Shown here: in pieces, positions 42,988 to 52,456 of the stretch
Position numbering within the stretch: position 1 is the stretch's first letter
Layout of the letters: each line of letters begins with the position of its first letter
Assembly: GCA_028821145.1 (NCBI GenBank)
Contig: JAPPHC010000080.1
Location: forward strand, 1-60,315
Reading direction: 5' to 3'
Origin: Gammaproteobacteria bacterium
Lineage (GTDB): Bacteria > Pseudomonadota > Gammaproteobacteria > Steroidobacterales > Foliamicaceae
DNA: 60,315 bases
Position numbers and translations under genes: made by a program
The notes under the pieces: model-generated
What the model saw: only the letters and a program-made list of their open reading frames with translations
Database searches by the model: none
What the model was told of the DNA's origin: nothing

Positions 42988-44754
42988 TCATTCGGTTCCC
43001 AATGTAAGCGCGTTCGGGCGGCGGGGATCGGATGCTCCGAACAGATAGTGAGTCCCTACCTGAATGGACTGGGTGCTTCCCATGTTGAAGGACTGTTCAA
43101 TCGTGTGCCCGCGCGATTCGAGAAGTGAGAGCGTATCCAGATTGAAACCGGGTTCGACCTCCAGGATGTCTGGAATCCACTGGTGGTGAATTCGGCGCTG
43201 ATTGGTGGCTTCGGCCACGTTCATCCGGAAGTCGATGACGTTCACGATCATCTGGATGACGGCCGTGATGATGCGGCTCCCGTCGGGGCTCCCCACGACA
43301 AGAAACACCTTGCCGTCCTTCATCACGATGGTCGGGGACTGTGAACTGACCGGCCGCTTGCCCTCCTCTACCCTGTTTGCCTGACTGGCGATGAATCCTT
43401 CGGCGCCTTCGATGCCGGCCCTGACGGAAAACGTATGAATCTGGTTGTTCAGGAGAATGCCGGTGTCCGATATCGTAAGCCCCGCACCAAAGGAAGACGA
43501 CAGGGTGTAGGTGTTCGACACCGCCGTACCGTTCGCGTCAACGATCGAATAGTGTGTTGTCGAACTGCCTTCGTCGAATGACGGCAGCCCGCCATCGATC
43601 ACCGCCGATGGCGTGGCGCGGTCCAGGCGAATGTGCGAGGCCCTCTCAGCCGCGTAGCCCTTGTCCGTCAGCTCGCTCAACGGCACGTCGATAAAGGCGG
43701 GGTCCGCCATGTAGTTGCCACGGTCCGCAAACGTCAATTTCATGGCTTCGGCCATGACATGCACGGACTGCGCCGAGTAGCCCCAACCCTGCAGCGGAAA
43801 ATTCTCCAGAATGTTGAGAGCTTCCACAATGGCGATGCCTCCCGAACTTGGAGGCGGCATGGAGACGATCTCATGGCCGCGATAGTTGCCCCGTATCGGG
43901 CGGCGAATGATTGCTTCGTATTCCGCCAGGTCGCGCCGGTCGATATGGCCCCCGAAGCGTTCCATGTCCGAGACGATTCGCTCGGCGACCTCACCGCGAT
44001 AGAAGACGTCCGGTCCCTTCTCGGCAATTAGTCGCAGAGTGCGGGCAAGCGCCGGTCGCCGCATGACGTCGCCGGCCACGTAGGGCTCGCCTCCAGCCAG
44101 GTACAACGATTCTGCCGTTGCCTGGTTCTGCGTCAGCCATTCATTCTTGGAGGCAAGCAATTCAGCCAGGTCGTGATTGACTGTAAAACCATCTTCGGCA
44201 AGACGGATGGCCGGCGCCAGCAAGTCACTCCAGGCCAGCGAGCCTCCCTGTTGCCAGGCTTTGTGCAGACCGGCGACCGTGCCGGGGACGCCGACGGCAG
44301 GCCAGTCGAATCGGGAGCTGTCCAGCTTCTCGCCCTGCTCGTCGAGGAAATCGGCGGCGGTGACCCCGGACGGCGCCGTCTCCCGGTAGTCAATGGTGTA
44401 GGACTCGTTGTTCGCGGCATCGTGCACGACCATAAAGCCGCCGCCGCCGATGTTGCCCGCGCGGGGAAGCGTTACGGCCAGGGCAAAGCCCACGGCCACC
44501 GCCGCGTCTATGGCGTTGCCCTGCCGGTTCAGGATATCGATGCCGACCCGCGTGGCGAAGTCGCTTTGCGTCGAGACCATCGCGCTCGACGATACGACCG
44601 GCAGAAACACGTCGTTGTATCGAACGATGTAGGCATCCTCGGCGATGTTGTAGGGGCCTTCCTTGTCCTCGGCCAATGCGAATTCCTGTGCGAAGAGCGC
44701 GACAGCGGCCAGCGAAACAAGTGGGGCCCGGGTGAGACAAAATCCGGTTCTCAT
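42988..44754 (-). CDS. ggt: Gamma-glutamyltransferase
   Basis: Product of 588 residues from ATG 44754 (ACGGAG upstream). Signal peptide 'APLVSLAAVALFAQEFALA'. The precursor is self-cleaved at the Thr in 'GSSTTHYSIVDANGTAVSNTYTLSSSFGAG', which starts the small subunit; 'NIGGGGFMVVHD' and 'YRETAPSG' are large-subunit blocks. It hydrolyses or transfers gamma-glutamyl groups in the periplasm. Divergent from the dehydrogenase gene. Confidence 0.94.
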   Translation of the reverse strand: MRTGFCLTRAPLVSLAAVALFAQEFALAEDKEGPYNIAEDAYIVRYNDVFLPVVSSSAMVSTQSDFATRVGIDILNRQGNAIDAAVAVGFALAVTLPRAGNIGGGGFMVVHDAANNESYTIDYRETAPSGVTAADFLDEQGEKLDSSRFDWPAVGVPGTVAGLHKAWQQGGSLAWSDLLAPAIRLAEDGFTVNHDLAELLASKNEWLTQNQATAESLYLAGGEPYVAGDVMRRPALARTLRLIAEKGPDVFYRGEVAERIVSDMERFGGHIDRRDLAEYEAIIRRPIRGNYRGHEIVSMPPPSSGGIAIVEALNILENFPLQGWGYSAQSVHVMAEAMKLTFADRGNYMADPAFIDVPLSELTDKGYAAERASHIRLDRATPSAVIDGGLPSFDEGSSTTHYSIVDANGTAVSNTYTLSSSFGAGLTISDTGILLNNQIHTFSVRAGIEGAEGFIASQANRVEEGKRPVSSQSPTIVMKDGKVFLVVGSPDGSRIITAVIQMIVNVIDFRMNVAEATNQRRIHHQWIPDILEVEPGFNLDTLSLLESRGHTIEQSFNMGSTQSIQVGTHYLFGASDPRRPNALTLGTE

Positions 44755-44925
44755 CAGATACTCCGTGCGTAAGGTCGGTCGGTTGCAACACGCATGCGAC
44801 ATGGAATTCTACGAGCCGCCGGCGCCGGCCAATACCGCCGTCTATACGCGGGCGAACATTTGGAATTGGCTAACCATAACGCTAGCAGGCATTCTTACGT
44901 TCTCAATGCAAGTGGAGCTCACACC

Positions 44926-45921
44926 ATGATTGAACGCATCAAAGCCGTGCAGCTGGGCTGTGGGCCGATCGGCCGCAGCATCGCAAGGCTGGCGGCATCG
45001 AGATCCAGCATTGAAATCGTCGGCGCAGTGGATCCGGCCTTTTCAGGTCATGACATCGGTGAGATCGTAGAAGATCGAAAACTGAATGGAATGAAAATCT
45101 CCAATGATGCGCGCAGCACGATTGAGCAAACAAACCCCGACATCGTGTTGCACGCTACGGGTTCGTCGCTGGAACAGGTGATGCCTCAATTCGAGCAGAT
45201 ACTGGATTTCGGCGTCGACATCGTTTCCACCTGCGAGGAGATGTCATACCCTTTTTTCCATCACCCGAAACTGTCACGGAAGCTCGACGACCTTGCGGTG
45301 CAGCACGACGCAACGGTACTCGCCAACGGAGTGAACCCCGGCTTTCTCATGGATGTGTGGCCGGTCTTCATGACCGGCATCCTGCAGGATGTCGAATCGG
45401 TGGTCTGCATCCGGGTGCAGGACGCGGCGCATCGTCGCCTGCCGTTCCAGAAGAAGATTGGCGCCGGGCTCAGCGTCGGTGAATTTCAGCAACGCGTGGC
45501 CGATGGGCAGATACGACACGTAGGGCTGCCTGAATCGGTGGCCATGATCGCGGCCGGCCTCGGTCTGCATCTGGACGATGTCGTCGAGACGATAGAGCCG
45601 GTGGTGGCCGATCATGAAGTGAGCAGCAAGGATTTGTCGGTCGCCACTGGACAGGTGGCTGGCGTGAGGCAGGTGGCGAACGGCCTCATTGCCGGCGCCG
45701 AAATCATTCGTCTCGAATTCAACGCGTACATTGGCGCGGAAGGACCTCATGACGCCGTCTACATCAAGGGATTGCCGGACCTGGATGTCGTCATAAAGGG
45801 GGGCGTGCACGGCGACCTGGCGACCGCGTCGGCGGTCGTGAACGTGGTTCCCCGCGCCATCAGCGCGCCGCCCGGCCTGAAGACAATGATCGACATCCCG
45901 CCTGTTGCGGCATTCCGGTAA
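44926..45921 (+). CDS. DapB/Ord-like NAD(P)-dependent amino acid dehydrogenase
   Basis: Product of 331 residues from ATG 44926 (GGAG upstream). The Rossmann motif 'VQLGCGPIGRSIARLAASR' is followed by 'EIVGAVDPAFSGHDIGEI', the arrangement of dihydrodipicolinate reductase and 2,4-diaminopentanoate dehydrogenase. 'TCEEMSYPFFHHPKLSR' and 'LANGVNPGFLMDVWPV' are Ord-type. It may oxidise or reduce an amino-acid-derived substrate; which one is unknown. Confidence 0.75.
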   Translation: MIERIKAVQLGCGPIGRSIARLAASRSSIEIVGAVDPAFSGHDIGEIVEDRKLNGMKISNDARSTIEQTNPDIVLHATGSSLEQVMPQFEQILDFGVDIVSTCEEMSYPFFHHPKLSRKLDDLAVQHDATVLANGVNPGFLMDVWPVFMTGILQDVESVVCIRVQDAAHRRLPFQKKIGAGLSVGEFQQRVADGQIRHVGLPESVAMIAAGLGLHLDDVVETIEPVVADHEVSSKDLSVATGQVAGVRQVANGLIAGAEIIRLEFNAYIGAEGPHDAVYIKGLPDLDVVIKGGVHGDLATASAVVNVVPRAISAPPGLKTMIDIPPVAAFR

Positions 45922-45955
45922 CGCGTAACGGCGCGCTCGCCTGACGCGGGCCCTT

Positions 45956-47134
45956 CTACAGGTTCGAAACGAACCGGGCGATTCGATCCATGCCCTCGTC
46001 GATACGCGGTTGATCGAGCGCGAATGAAATCCTGACGAATCCCTTCCCGGCGGCGCCGAAACTCGTTCCATCGATCAGTGCAACGCCCGCTTCCGCCAGG
46101 AGGCGATCCTGAAAGGCGCGTCCCGACAACCCCGTACTCGTGATGTTGGGAAAAACATAGAACGCGCCGCCGGGCGCCTGGCACGAAACCGGGGAGAGCG
46201 CGTTCAGTCGGTCGACCAGGCGTGATCGGCGCGACGCAAATTCCGACACCATCGCGGATACGCTGTCCTGCGGACCCTCCAGCGCCGCGAGACCACCCAA
46301 CTGGGCAGCGGTATTCACACAGGAATGACAGTTGATGGCCAGCCGCGTGACCTTGTCCATGAGTTGCCGCGGCCATACCGAATACCCCAGGCGCCATCCC
46401 GTCATCGCGTAGGTCTTGCTCCAGCCGTTCAGCACGATCAGCCGGTCGCGAATCCCCGGATAATCGAGAAGGCTCGGAGGGCGGCGTTCGTCAAAGTAGA
46501 TCCGGTCATAGATCTCGTCGGACAGGATCGCGACCCGGGGATGCTCCATCAGCCCCTCGACCAGGCGGTCCACGTCCTGCCTGGCGGTAACGCCTCCGGT
46601 TGGATTGGAGGGTGAATTGAGAATGATGAGTCGCGTGCGCTCCGTGACCCGTGACAGCACCGACTCCGGATCGAGAGAAAAACCGCGCGATTCTTCCAAC
46701 CGATAGGGCGTCGCCGCGGCTCCGGAAAAATCAATCATCGAGCGATAGATCGGAAACCCGGGGTCCGGATACAGGATTTCCGCCCCGGACTCGCCAAACA
46801 GGAGTATCGCAAAGAACATGACGGGCTTGGCGCCGGGCGTGATGAAGACCCGGTCGGGTGCGACATCGACGCCGAGCCGCCGGTGCAGATCGGCCGAGAC
46901 CGCCTCGCGCAGGACGGGCAGACCAGGCGGGTCGGTATAACCGTGACTGCCGTCCCGCAGCGCCTTGCGCGCGGCCTCAATCGCCGTCTCCGGCGGTTTG
47001 GCGTCAGGCTGTCCGATACCCAGGTTGATGACATCGTGACCCTCCGCGGCCATTTGGTTCGCACGCATGAGGACGTCGAATGCGCTTTCCGTGCCCAGAC
47101 GGTTCACGCGGGCGGCGAGCGTCAATTCGTTCAT
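45956..47134 (-). CDS. PLP-dependent aminotransferase, class I/II
   Basis: Product of 392 residues. The cofactor lysine is in 'VLNGWSKTYAMTGWRLGY' (about 236), with 'NSPSNPTGGV' and 'FVRISFAL' as aspartate/branched-chain-type family motifs. It sits 34 bases after dctM and is the last gene of the dctPQM operon, so it probably acts on the imported compound or its product. Confidence 0.9.
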   Translation of the reverse strand: MNELTLAARVNRLGTESAFDVLMRANQMAAEGHDVINLGIGQPDAKPPETAIEAARKALRDGSHGYTDPPGLPVLREAVSADLHRRLGVDVAPDRVFITPGAKPVMFFAILLFGESGAEILYPDPGFPIYRSMIDFSGAAATPYRLEESRGFSLDPESVLSRVTERTRLIILNSPSNPTGGVTARQDVDRLVEGLMEHPRVAILSDEIYDRIYFDERRPPSLLDYPGIRDRLIVLNGWSKTYAMTGWRLGYSVWPRQLMDKVTRLAINCHSCVNTAAQLGGLAALEGPQDSVSAMVSEFASRRSRLVDRLNALSPVSCQAPGGAFYVFPNITSTGLSGRAFQDRLLAEAGVALIDGTSFGAAGKGFVRISFALDQPRIDEGMDRIARFVSNL

Positions 47135-47168
47135 AGCGCCAGCCTCCGCGGTGCGCTGCCAGGTAGCA

Positions 47169-48485
47169 CTACCAAAGCCCCGGCAGCCACAGGCAAAGGG
47201 CGGGAATGGACAGGATGAGCGCGAGGACGACGAGTCCGCTCAGCAGGCATGGGACGACGCCCCGGAATGATTCCCCGAGCGGGGTATCACGGTCCAGCGA
47301 ATTGATCACATAGACGTTGAGGCCGATGGGCGGAGTAATCAGGCCGATCTCGACCGTGAAAAGGGCCAGAACGCCAAACCAGACGGCGATCTGCTCCTCC
47401 GTATAGCCGAAGTCCAGCCCGATCAGCAGCGGGAAGAAGACCGGGACCGTCAGCAGGATCATGGCCAGGCTGTCCATCACGCAGCCAAGGAGCAGGTAGG
47501 CCAGCAGGATGCCGACCAGGATCAGGACCGGTGACAGTCCGGACCCCGTCAGCGCGTCGGCCAGCTCGGTCGTGACCTGCGAGAGCGCCAGAAAGCTGTT
47601 CAGTATTTGCGCCGATATCAGGATGAGGAAGATCATCGCGGTGGTTTTCGCCGTTTCGAGCAGACACGACGCGAAGGCCGCCCAACTGAGCCGGCCCGAC
47701 GCGAGCGCGACCAGGCCGGTGGCCGCGGCGCCGATGGCTGCGCCCTCCGTTGGCGTGAACAGGCCGAAATAGATGCCGCCGACTACCGAAAGGAAAATGA
47801 GCACTACCGGCCACACCATGCCCAGGCTGCGGATGCGCTGGCGTATCGGCAGCGCCTCAACCACGGGACCGGCACCGGGTTTGAACCGCACGTAGGCGGC
47901 GATCGCAATCGTGTAGCCCAGCGTCGCGATGAGTCCCGGCACCACTGCCGCCAGGAACAGCTTGCCGATCGACTGCTCGGTGATGACCGCGTAGATCACG
48001 AGGATCACCGACGGAGGGATCAGGATCCCGAGCGTTCCGCCGGCCGCCAGGGCGCCGGTAGCCAGGCCGCCGGAATAGTTGTGGCGCTTCATCTCGGGCA
48101 GGGCCACGGAGGCCATCGTTGCGCCGGTGGCGATCGAGGAGCCGCAGACGGAGCCGAAGGCGGCGCTGCCGACGATGGTCGACATCGCCAGCCCGCCCCG
48201 ATAGTGGCCCGTCCAGGCGCGCGCCGAGTCGAACAGCCGGCGGCCGAGCCCCGCCCGGGTCGCGAACTGGCCCATCAGCAGGAACAGCGGCAGGACCGAC
48301 AGCGTATAACTGGACACGCGCCCGAAAGGCACGGTATTCAGCAGATTGAGGAACGCAGGCCATCCCGCGAGCGAGGCGAAACCGAAGCCGCCCGTCACGA
48401 ACATGGCTATCGCGACCGGCATCCGCAGTGCGATAAGCAGCAGGCAGACGCCGAACATCAGGGCGCCGAACTCGACGCTGCTCAT
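47169..48485 (-). CDS. dctM: TRAP transporter large permease DctM
   Basis: Product of 438 residues with about 12 membrane segments and the duplicated TRAP-M motifs ('GSAAFGSVCGSSIATGATMASVALPEMKRHNYSGGLATGALAAGGTLGILIPPS' and the second half-repeat 'FLILISAQILNSFLALSQVTTELADAL'). It overlaps dctQ by four bases. It carries the organic acid delivered by DctP. Confidence 0.94.
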   Translation of the reverse strand: MSSVEFGALMFGVCLLLIALRMPVAIAMFVTGGFGFASLAGWPAFLNLLNTVPFGRVSSYTLSVLPLFLLMGQFATRAGLGRRLFDSARAWTGHYRGGLAMSTIVGSAAFGSVCGSSIATGATMASVALPEMKRHNYSGGLATGALAAGGTLGILIPPSVILVIYAVITEQSIGKLFLAAVVPGLIATLGYTIAIAAYVRFKPGAGPVVEALPIRQRIRSLGMVWPVVLIFLSVVGGIYFGLFTPTEGAAIGAAATGLVALASGRLSWAAFASCLLETAKTTAMIFLILISAQILNSFLALSQVTTELADALTGSGLSPVLILVGILLAYLLLGCVMDSLAMILLTVPVFFPLLIGLDFGYTEEQIAVWFGVLALFTVEIGLITPPIGLNVYVINSLDRDTPLGESFRGVVPCLLSGLVVLALILSIPALCLWLPGLW

Positions 48486-48964
48486 CGTGCCGAAGTCTTC
48501 AGGTGGCGAAAGAGCAGCAGACAGCAGACCATCGTCAGCAGTCCCGCACCGAGCAGGGACGAGAAATACGCCCAGTGGACCGGAATGCCCAGAAAAACGG
48601 TCGTCTCGCCGTCTTCGAGCTTGTGCATGGCGCCGATGAACAGGCGCCAGGTAATCAGGCCCGCGACGATCGCGAACGTGATGTTGTGCACGGCGTCCAG
48701 CGCCGCCCTGAATCGTGGAGGCAATTTCCCGGTAAACAACTCCACGACGATATTGGCGTTGGTGATGTGGCAGTACGGGAAAAAGGCGAACACCGCGATC
48801 CCGATGGCGAGTTCGGTGATTTCATAGTCGCCCGGAACCGGCGCGTTGAACAGATAGCGCCCGAGAACACTGACCACCGTCATCCCCATCACGCCGACCA
48901 GCAGCAGGCCTCCCGCCAGCGCGACGGCGCGCGTCAGCCGCTCCAGGCGGCCGTCAGGGCTCAT
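48482..48964 (-). CDS. dctQ: TRAP transporter small permease DctQ
   Basis: Product of 160 residues from ATG 48964, which overlaps the dctP stop by 11 bases; the open frame to 49054 lies inside dctP. Four membrane helices. 'VVSVLGRYLFNAPVPGDYEITELAIG' matches the DctQ motif. Together with DctM it forms the sodium-coupled transporter. Confidence 0.9.
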   Translation of the reverse strand: MSPDGRLERLTRAVALAGGLLLVGVMGMTVVSVLGRYLFNAPVPGDYEITELAIGIAVFAFFPYCHITNANIVVELFTGKLPPRFRAALDAVHNITFAIVAGLITWRLFIGAMHKLEDGETTVFLGIPVHWAYFSSLLGAGLLTMVCCLLLFRHLKTSAR

Positions 48965-50024
48965 CGCCGTATTTCGCCACCAGGCGCCTGGCGTCCGCGA
49001 GCATGGCTTCGCCGTCGTGCCCCATGGCGTCCACTTTTTCCAACCATTCGTCAATCACCGGCCTGGTGGCCGTTATCCAACGCTCGCGCTCCGATTCCGA
49101 GAGCGGAAACAGCGCATTGCCGCGTTGCACGGCGAAATTGCGGCCCGGTTCCTCATCGTCCTGCCACAGCCGGCCCAGCCGTTTGGCGAGCGCCATTCCG
49201 GTGGACCCGTCGATCGCGTTCCTGATGTCCTCCGGCAAGCCCAGGTAGCGGGCCTTGTTCATCGCCATCACGAACAGCACACAAGCCAGGGAAGCCTCGG
49301 TATGGTTTCGAGTCACCTCCTGGAGGCGGAAGGGCTGCATGATGGACCAGGCTACCCATACGCCGCCCACAACTCCGCGCGACAGCGCCTCATAGACGTC
49401 CGAAACCGGCATGCCGACCGGAACGGCGCCCAGAGCCTCGATCGTGGCGGCGCTGGCGTGCGAAGGGACTCGAATCTTCACACCCGAAAAGTCCTCAAGC
49501 CTGCGTATCGGCCGATTGGTGGTGTGGATGTGGGCGGGTGCGGTGGTATGAAACACCAGGGGAACGGTGTCCGGGTATTCATCCTGCATCCATTTGCGAT
49601 AGAACTCCATCATGGCCTGGCTGGTCGCTTCCGCACCGCTGCATACGAACGGCAGTTCGAACACCTCCGTCAATGGAAATCGTCCCGGCGAGTAGCCCGG
49701 CGAGGTCCAGACGATGTCCACCACGCCGTCGCGTGCCTGTCCATAGAGGTCCGATAACCTGCCGCCCAGCTGCATCGCGGGAAAGACCTGGACCCGCACC
49801 TTCCCGCCGGAGCGCTCCTCGAGTTCCCTGGCCCATGGAACGAGAAACGAACGCACGGAAAGGGCATTGGGAGAATTGAAGGTATGCAGCCGAAGCGTGA
49901 TCGGTTCGGCGTCCGCGGCACTCAGGAACGCGCACAGCATTGCCGCGGCAGCCAGGCCGATCGACAACCGGCCTAGCCTGTGATCGCGGCAGGAAATCGT
50001 TTGCGAAGGTTGTGCGCTTGCCAT
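48954..50024 (-). CDS. dctP: TRAP transporter substrate-binding protein DctP
   Basis: Product of 356 residues with a signal peptide ('LSIGLAAAAMLCAFLSAADA'). The mature part starts 'EPITLRLHTFNSPNALSVRSFLVPWARELEERSGGKVRVQVFPAMQLG', and the arginine-containing binding-site motif 'FSGVKIRVPSHASAATIEALGAVPVGMPVSDVYEALSRGVVGG' is typical of the carboxylate-binding TRAP family. First gene of the operon dctPQM-aminotransferase. Confidence 0.93.
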   Translation of the reverse strand: MASAQPSQTISCRDHRLGRLSIGLAAAAMLCAFLSAADAEPITLRLHTFNSPNALSVRSFLVPWARELEERSGGKVRVQVFPAMQLGGRLSDLYGQARDGVVDIVWTSPGYSPGRFPLTEVFELPFVCSGAEATSQAMMEFYRKWMQDEYPDTVPLVFHTTAPAHIHTTNRPIRRLEDFSGVKIRVPSHASAATIEALGAVPVGMPVSDVYEALSRGVVGGVWVAWSIMQPFRLQEVTRNHTEASLACVLFVMAMNKARYLGLPEDIRNAIDGSTGMALAKRLGRLWQDDEEPGRNFAVQRGNALFPLSESERERWITATRPVIDEWLEKVDAMGHDGEAMLADARRLVAKYGDEP

Positions 50025-50069
50025 TGGGAATCACTAGCCCTGCGTGTGCGAAAATGCCTCGACGAGCAG

Positions 50070-50093
50070 CGGGATACCTCGCGAGGTATCCCG
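50070..50093. promoter_or_regulatory. 24-nt perfect palindrome between dctP and the NCS2 permease gene
   Basis: CGGGATACCTCG immediately followed by CGAGGTATCCCG is fully self-complementary. It sits in the 129-nt region between the divergent dctP and permease starts, 46 bases from the first and 61 from the second. Such long uninterrupted dyads are typical operators of dimeric regulators. It could also form a cruciform or a hairpin in RNA. Confidence 0.65.
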
Positions 50094-50153
50094 GCGCCAA
50101 CATACAGTACCCGATTATTCGCCCGCGCGCTCCGCAGGGACAGTTATCAGGAC

Positions 50154-51917
50154 ATGGGACTCGACGAATCCGACACGCGCTCCCGGAACCGCCGTCATCC
50201 GGACGCGAAGACCCCGTTTCCGCTCAGCGTGGGACTCGCCTTGCAGATTGCCTGCCTGGTACTGCCCGGCGCGGTGATGATCCCGACGGTCGTATTCCGG
50301 GCCGCCGGCCAGCCCGAAGAGTTCCTGTTGTGGGCCGTGTTCGCCTCCGTCGCGATCTGCGGCGCTACTTCGATAATCCAGGCCTGGCGGATCGGGCGGT
50401 TCGGTGCCGGTTACATCCTGGCGATAGGAACATCCGGGGCCGCCATCGCGGTCAGCATCGCCGCACTGTCCGCAGGCGGACCGGCATTGCTGGGGGCCCT
50501 GGTCGTTGTCCTCGCCGTAGTCCAGTTCGTATTCTCGGCGCGCCTCTCGCTGTTCCGGCGCATCCTTACGCCAACCGTAACGGGCACGGTGCTCATGCTC
50601 ACGCCGGTCACGGTCATGCCGATCATGTTCGAGCAATTGAAGAACGTGCCGAGCGGCACGCCGCCGCTGGCCGCGCCGCTCAGCGCGCTGGCGACCCTGG
50701 CCATCATCGTCGGCATAGCGCTTGCGGCAAAGGGTCGCTTGCGCCTGTGGGGGCCTGTCATCGGAATCGTCGCGGGTTCGGCCGCCGCGGGCGTGTTCGG
50801 TCTGTACGACGTTGACCGCATCGCGCTGGCGCCTTGGGTCGGTATTCCGCAGTCCGAATTGACCGCCCTGGATCTGCGGTTCACTCCCGACTTCTGGGCG
50901 CTGCTTCCCGCGTTCGTCTTCATCGCCCTGGTCTGCACGATACAAACCGTCGGCGGCGCCGTCGGGATCCAGCGCGTGTCATGGGCCGAGAGCCGGGCCG
51001 TGGATTTTCGCGCGGTACAGGGCGCCGTGGCCGCCGACGGTTTGGGCAACCTCCTGTCGGGCCTGGCAGGCACGATGCCGCTCGGCTTCAGGCCCACGGG
51101 TGCGTCCATGGTCGAAATCACCGGGATCAGCTCTCGCCGCATCGGACTTGCGCTCGGGGCCGCGCTGATCGTGCTGGCGTTCGTGCCCAAGGCGCTCGCC
51201 GTAATCCTTGCGATCCCGGGGCCGGTCATCACCGCTTTCGTTACCGTCACGATGGCGGCGATATTCATCGTCGGCGTGAAGGTAATCGTTCAGGATGGAA
51301 TCGACAATCGAAAAGGCCTGATTGCCGGTGTCTCGTTCTGGATCGGGGTCGGCTTTCAGAGCGGCGCGATATTCCCTGGTCAGTTCCCGGAGTTTGCGGG
51401 CGCCCTCCTGAACAACGGGATGCTGACCGGAGGCACCGTGGCGATCCTCATGACCCTCTTTGTCGAGTTGACGAAACCGCGTCCCCGCCGGACGGAAGTG
51501 GATTTCAATCCGGCCGCCCTGCGTGAAATCCGGGAATTCATGGGTGCATTCGCATCGCGAAGAGGTTGGGACGCGCAGATGATGGACCGCCTTGATGCCG
51601 TCTGCGAAGAGACGTTGCTGACTCTGCAGCAGCGGGACGAGCCCGGCGCGGAGAACGGGCGGCGGCTGCTCCTTACGGCGCGCATTGAAGACGGCGGAGC
51701 CGTGCTGGAGTTCGTTGCCTCGAAAGGGGAACAGAACATACAGGACCGGATAGCACTGCTGGGCGAGGCCAACGCGGCGGCGATGATCGAACAGGACGTC
51801 TCGCTACGGCTGTTGCGCCACCTCGCCTCCTCGGTCCGCCATCAGCAGTACCACGACACGGACATCGTGACCGTCCGCGTGGAACCTTCCGGCGGGAGGA
51901 TTGCGCGTGGGATGTAG
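50154..51917 (+). CDS. NCS2-type (xanthine/uracil) permease with a C-terminal ATPase-like extension
   Basis: Product of 587 residues from ATG 50154. Residues 1 to about 430 are a 12-14-helix NCS2 permease ('IAIGTSGAAIAVSIAALSAGGPALLGALVVV', 'ALVCTIQTVGGAVGIQRVSW', 'LGNLLSGLAGTMPL'). The last about 145 residues are soluble and resemble the HATPase/RsbW-like fold ('AQMMDRLDAVCEETLLTLQQ' in the position of the N-box helix, then 'IEDGGAVLEFV' and 'DIVTVRVEPSGG'); the classical Asn and DxGxG boxes are not clear. Substrate not defined. Confidence 0.8.
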   Translation: MGLDESDTRSRNRRHPDAKTPFPLSVGLALQIACLVLPGAVMIPTVVFRAAGQPEEFLLWAVFASVAICGATSIIQAWRIGRFGAGYILAIGTSGAAIAVSIAALSAGGPALLGALVVVLAVVQFVFSARLSLFRRILTPTVTGTVLMLTPVTVMPIMFEQLKNVPSGTPPLAAPLSALATLAIIVGIALAAKGRLRLWGPVIGIVAGSAAAGVFGLYDVDRIALAPWVGIPQSELTALDLRFTPDFWALLPAFVFIALVCTIQTVGGAVGIQRVSWAESRAVDFRAVQGAVAADGLGNLLSGLAGTMPLGFRPTGASMVEITGISSRRIGLALGAALIVLAFVPKALAVILAIPGPVITAFVTVTMAAIFIVGVKVIVQDGIDNRKGLIAGVSFWIGVGFQSGAIFPGQFPEFAGALLNNGMLTGGTVAILMTLFVELTKPRPRRTEVDFNPAALREIREFMGAFASRRGWDAQMMDRLDAVCEETLLTLQQRDEPGAENGRRLLLTARIEDGGAVLEFVASKGEQNIQDRIALLGEANAAAMIEQDVSLRLLRHLASSVRHQQYHDTDIVTVRVEPSGGRIARGM

Positions 51918-52015
51918 AGGCGGCCACCGCCGTCCTGCAAGCGGCACAAATTGACAGAACGGAACGAGTTGTCCTATTGTCATTGCAACAGGTTATCCGT
52001 AGCGGGGGAATTCTC

Positions 52016-52315
52016 ATGCACGTAGTCGCGTTCGTCACTCACAAGCAGGGACTGGTAGAGGAAGGCAGCGAAATTCAGCGCGCTTATACCGACTATCTGC
52101 GCAATCATCCTGACCATCCCGGAATTGTCGTTCTCCACGCCGGACCGACCCTCGGCGACGACGCGGAGACCATCGTGGGCTTGCTATTGGTTGTCGAGGC
52201 GCCCTCACTGGAGGCGGCGCGCGCGTTTCTGGCCGACAGCCCCTATGGCAAGGCGGACGTCTTCGCGGAAACCCGGATCCAGCCCTGGAACTGGAAGACG
52301 GGCCGCCCGAAATAG
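52016..52315 (+). CDS. YciI-like protein
   Basis: Product of 99 residues from ATG 52016 (GCGGGGGA upstream). 'SLEAARAFLADSPYGKADVFAETRIQPWNW' matches the YCII domain (ferredoxin-like fold with His-Asp pair in dehalogenase-like enzymes). The role is unknown; it may be a small enzyme of the neighbouring catabolic genes. It lies 98 bases after the permease. Confidence 0.75.
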   Translation: MHVVAFVTHKQGLVEEGSEIQRAYTDYLRNHPDHPGIVVLHAGPTLGDDAETIVGLLLVVEAPSLEAARAFLADSPYGKADVFAETRIQPWNWKTGRPK

Positions 52316-52456
52316 CACCTACCGGTCCAACCGTTCGCTAGTGGCCTGACCCGGAAAAACAGGCTAAAAACACTGTGTCAGAGGCGGTTGCAACTCCGTC
52401 GCCTCCGCTGGCCCCTATCCGGTTGTGAATCGGCATTCCGGGACACCTGCAAACTC

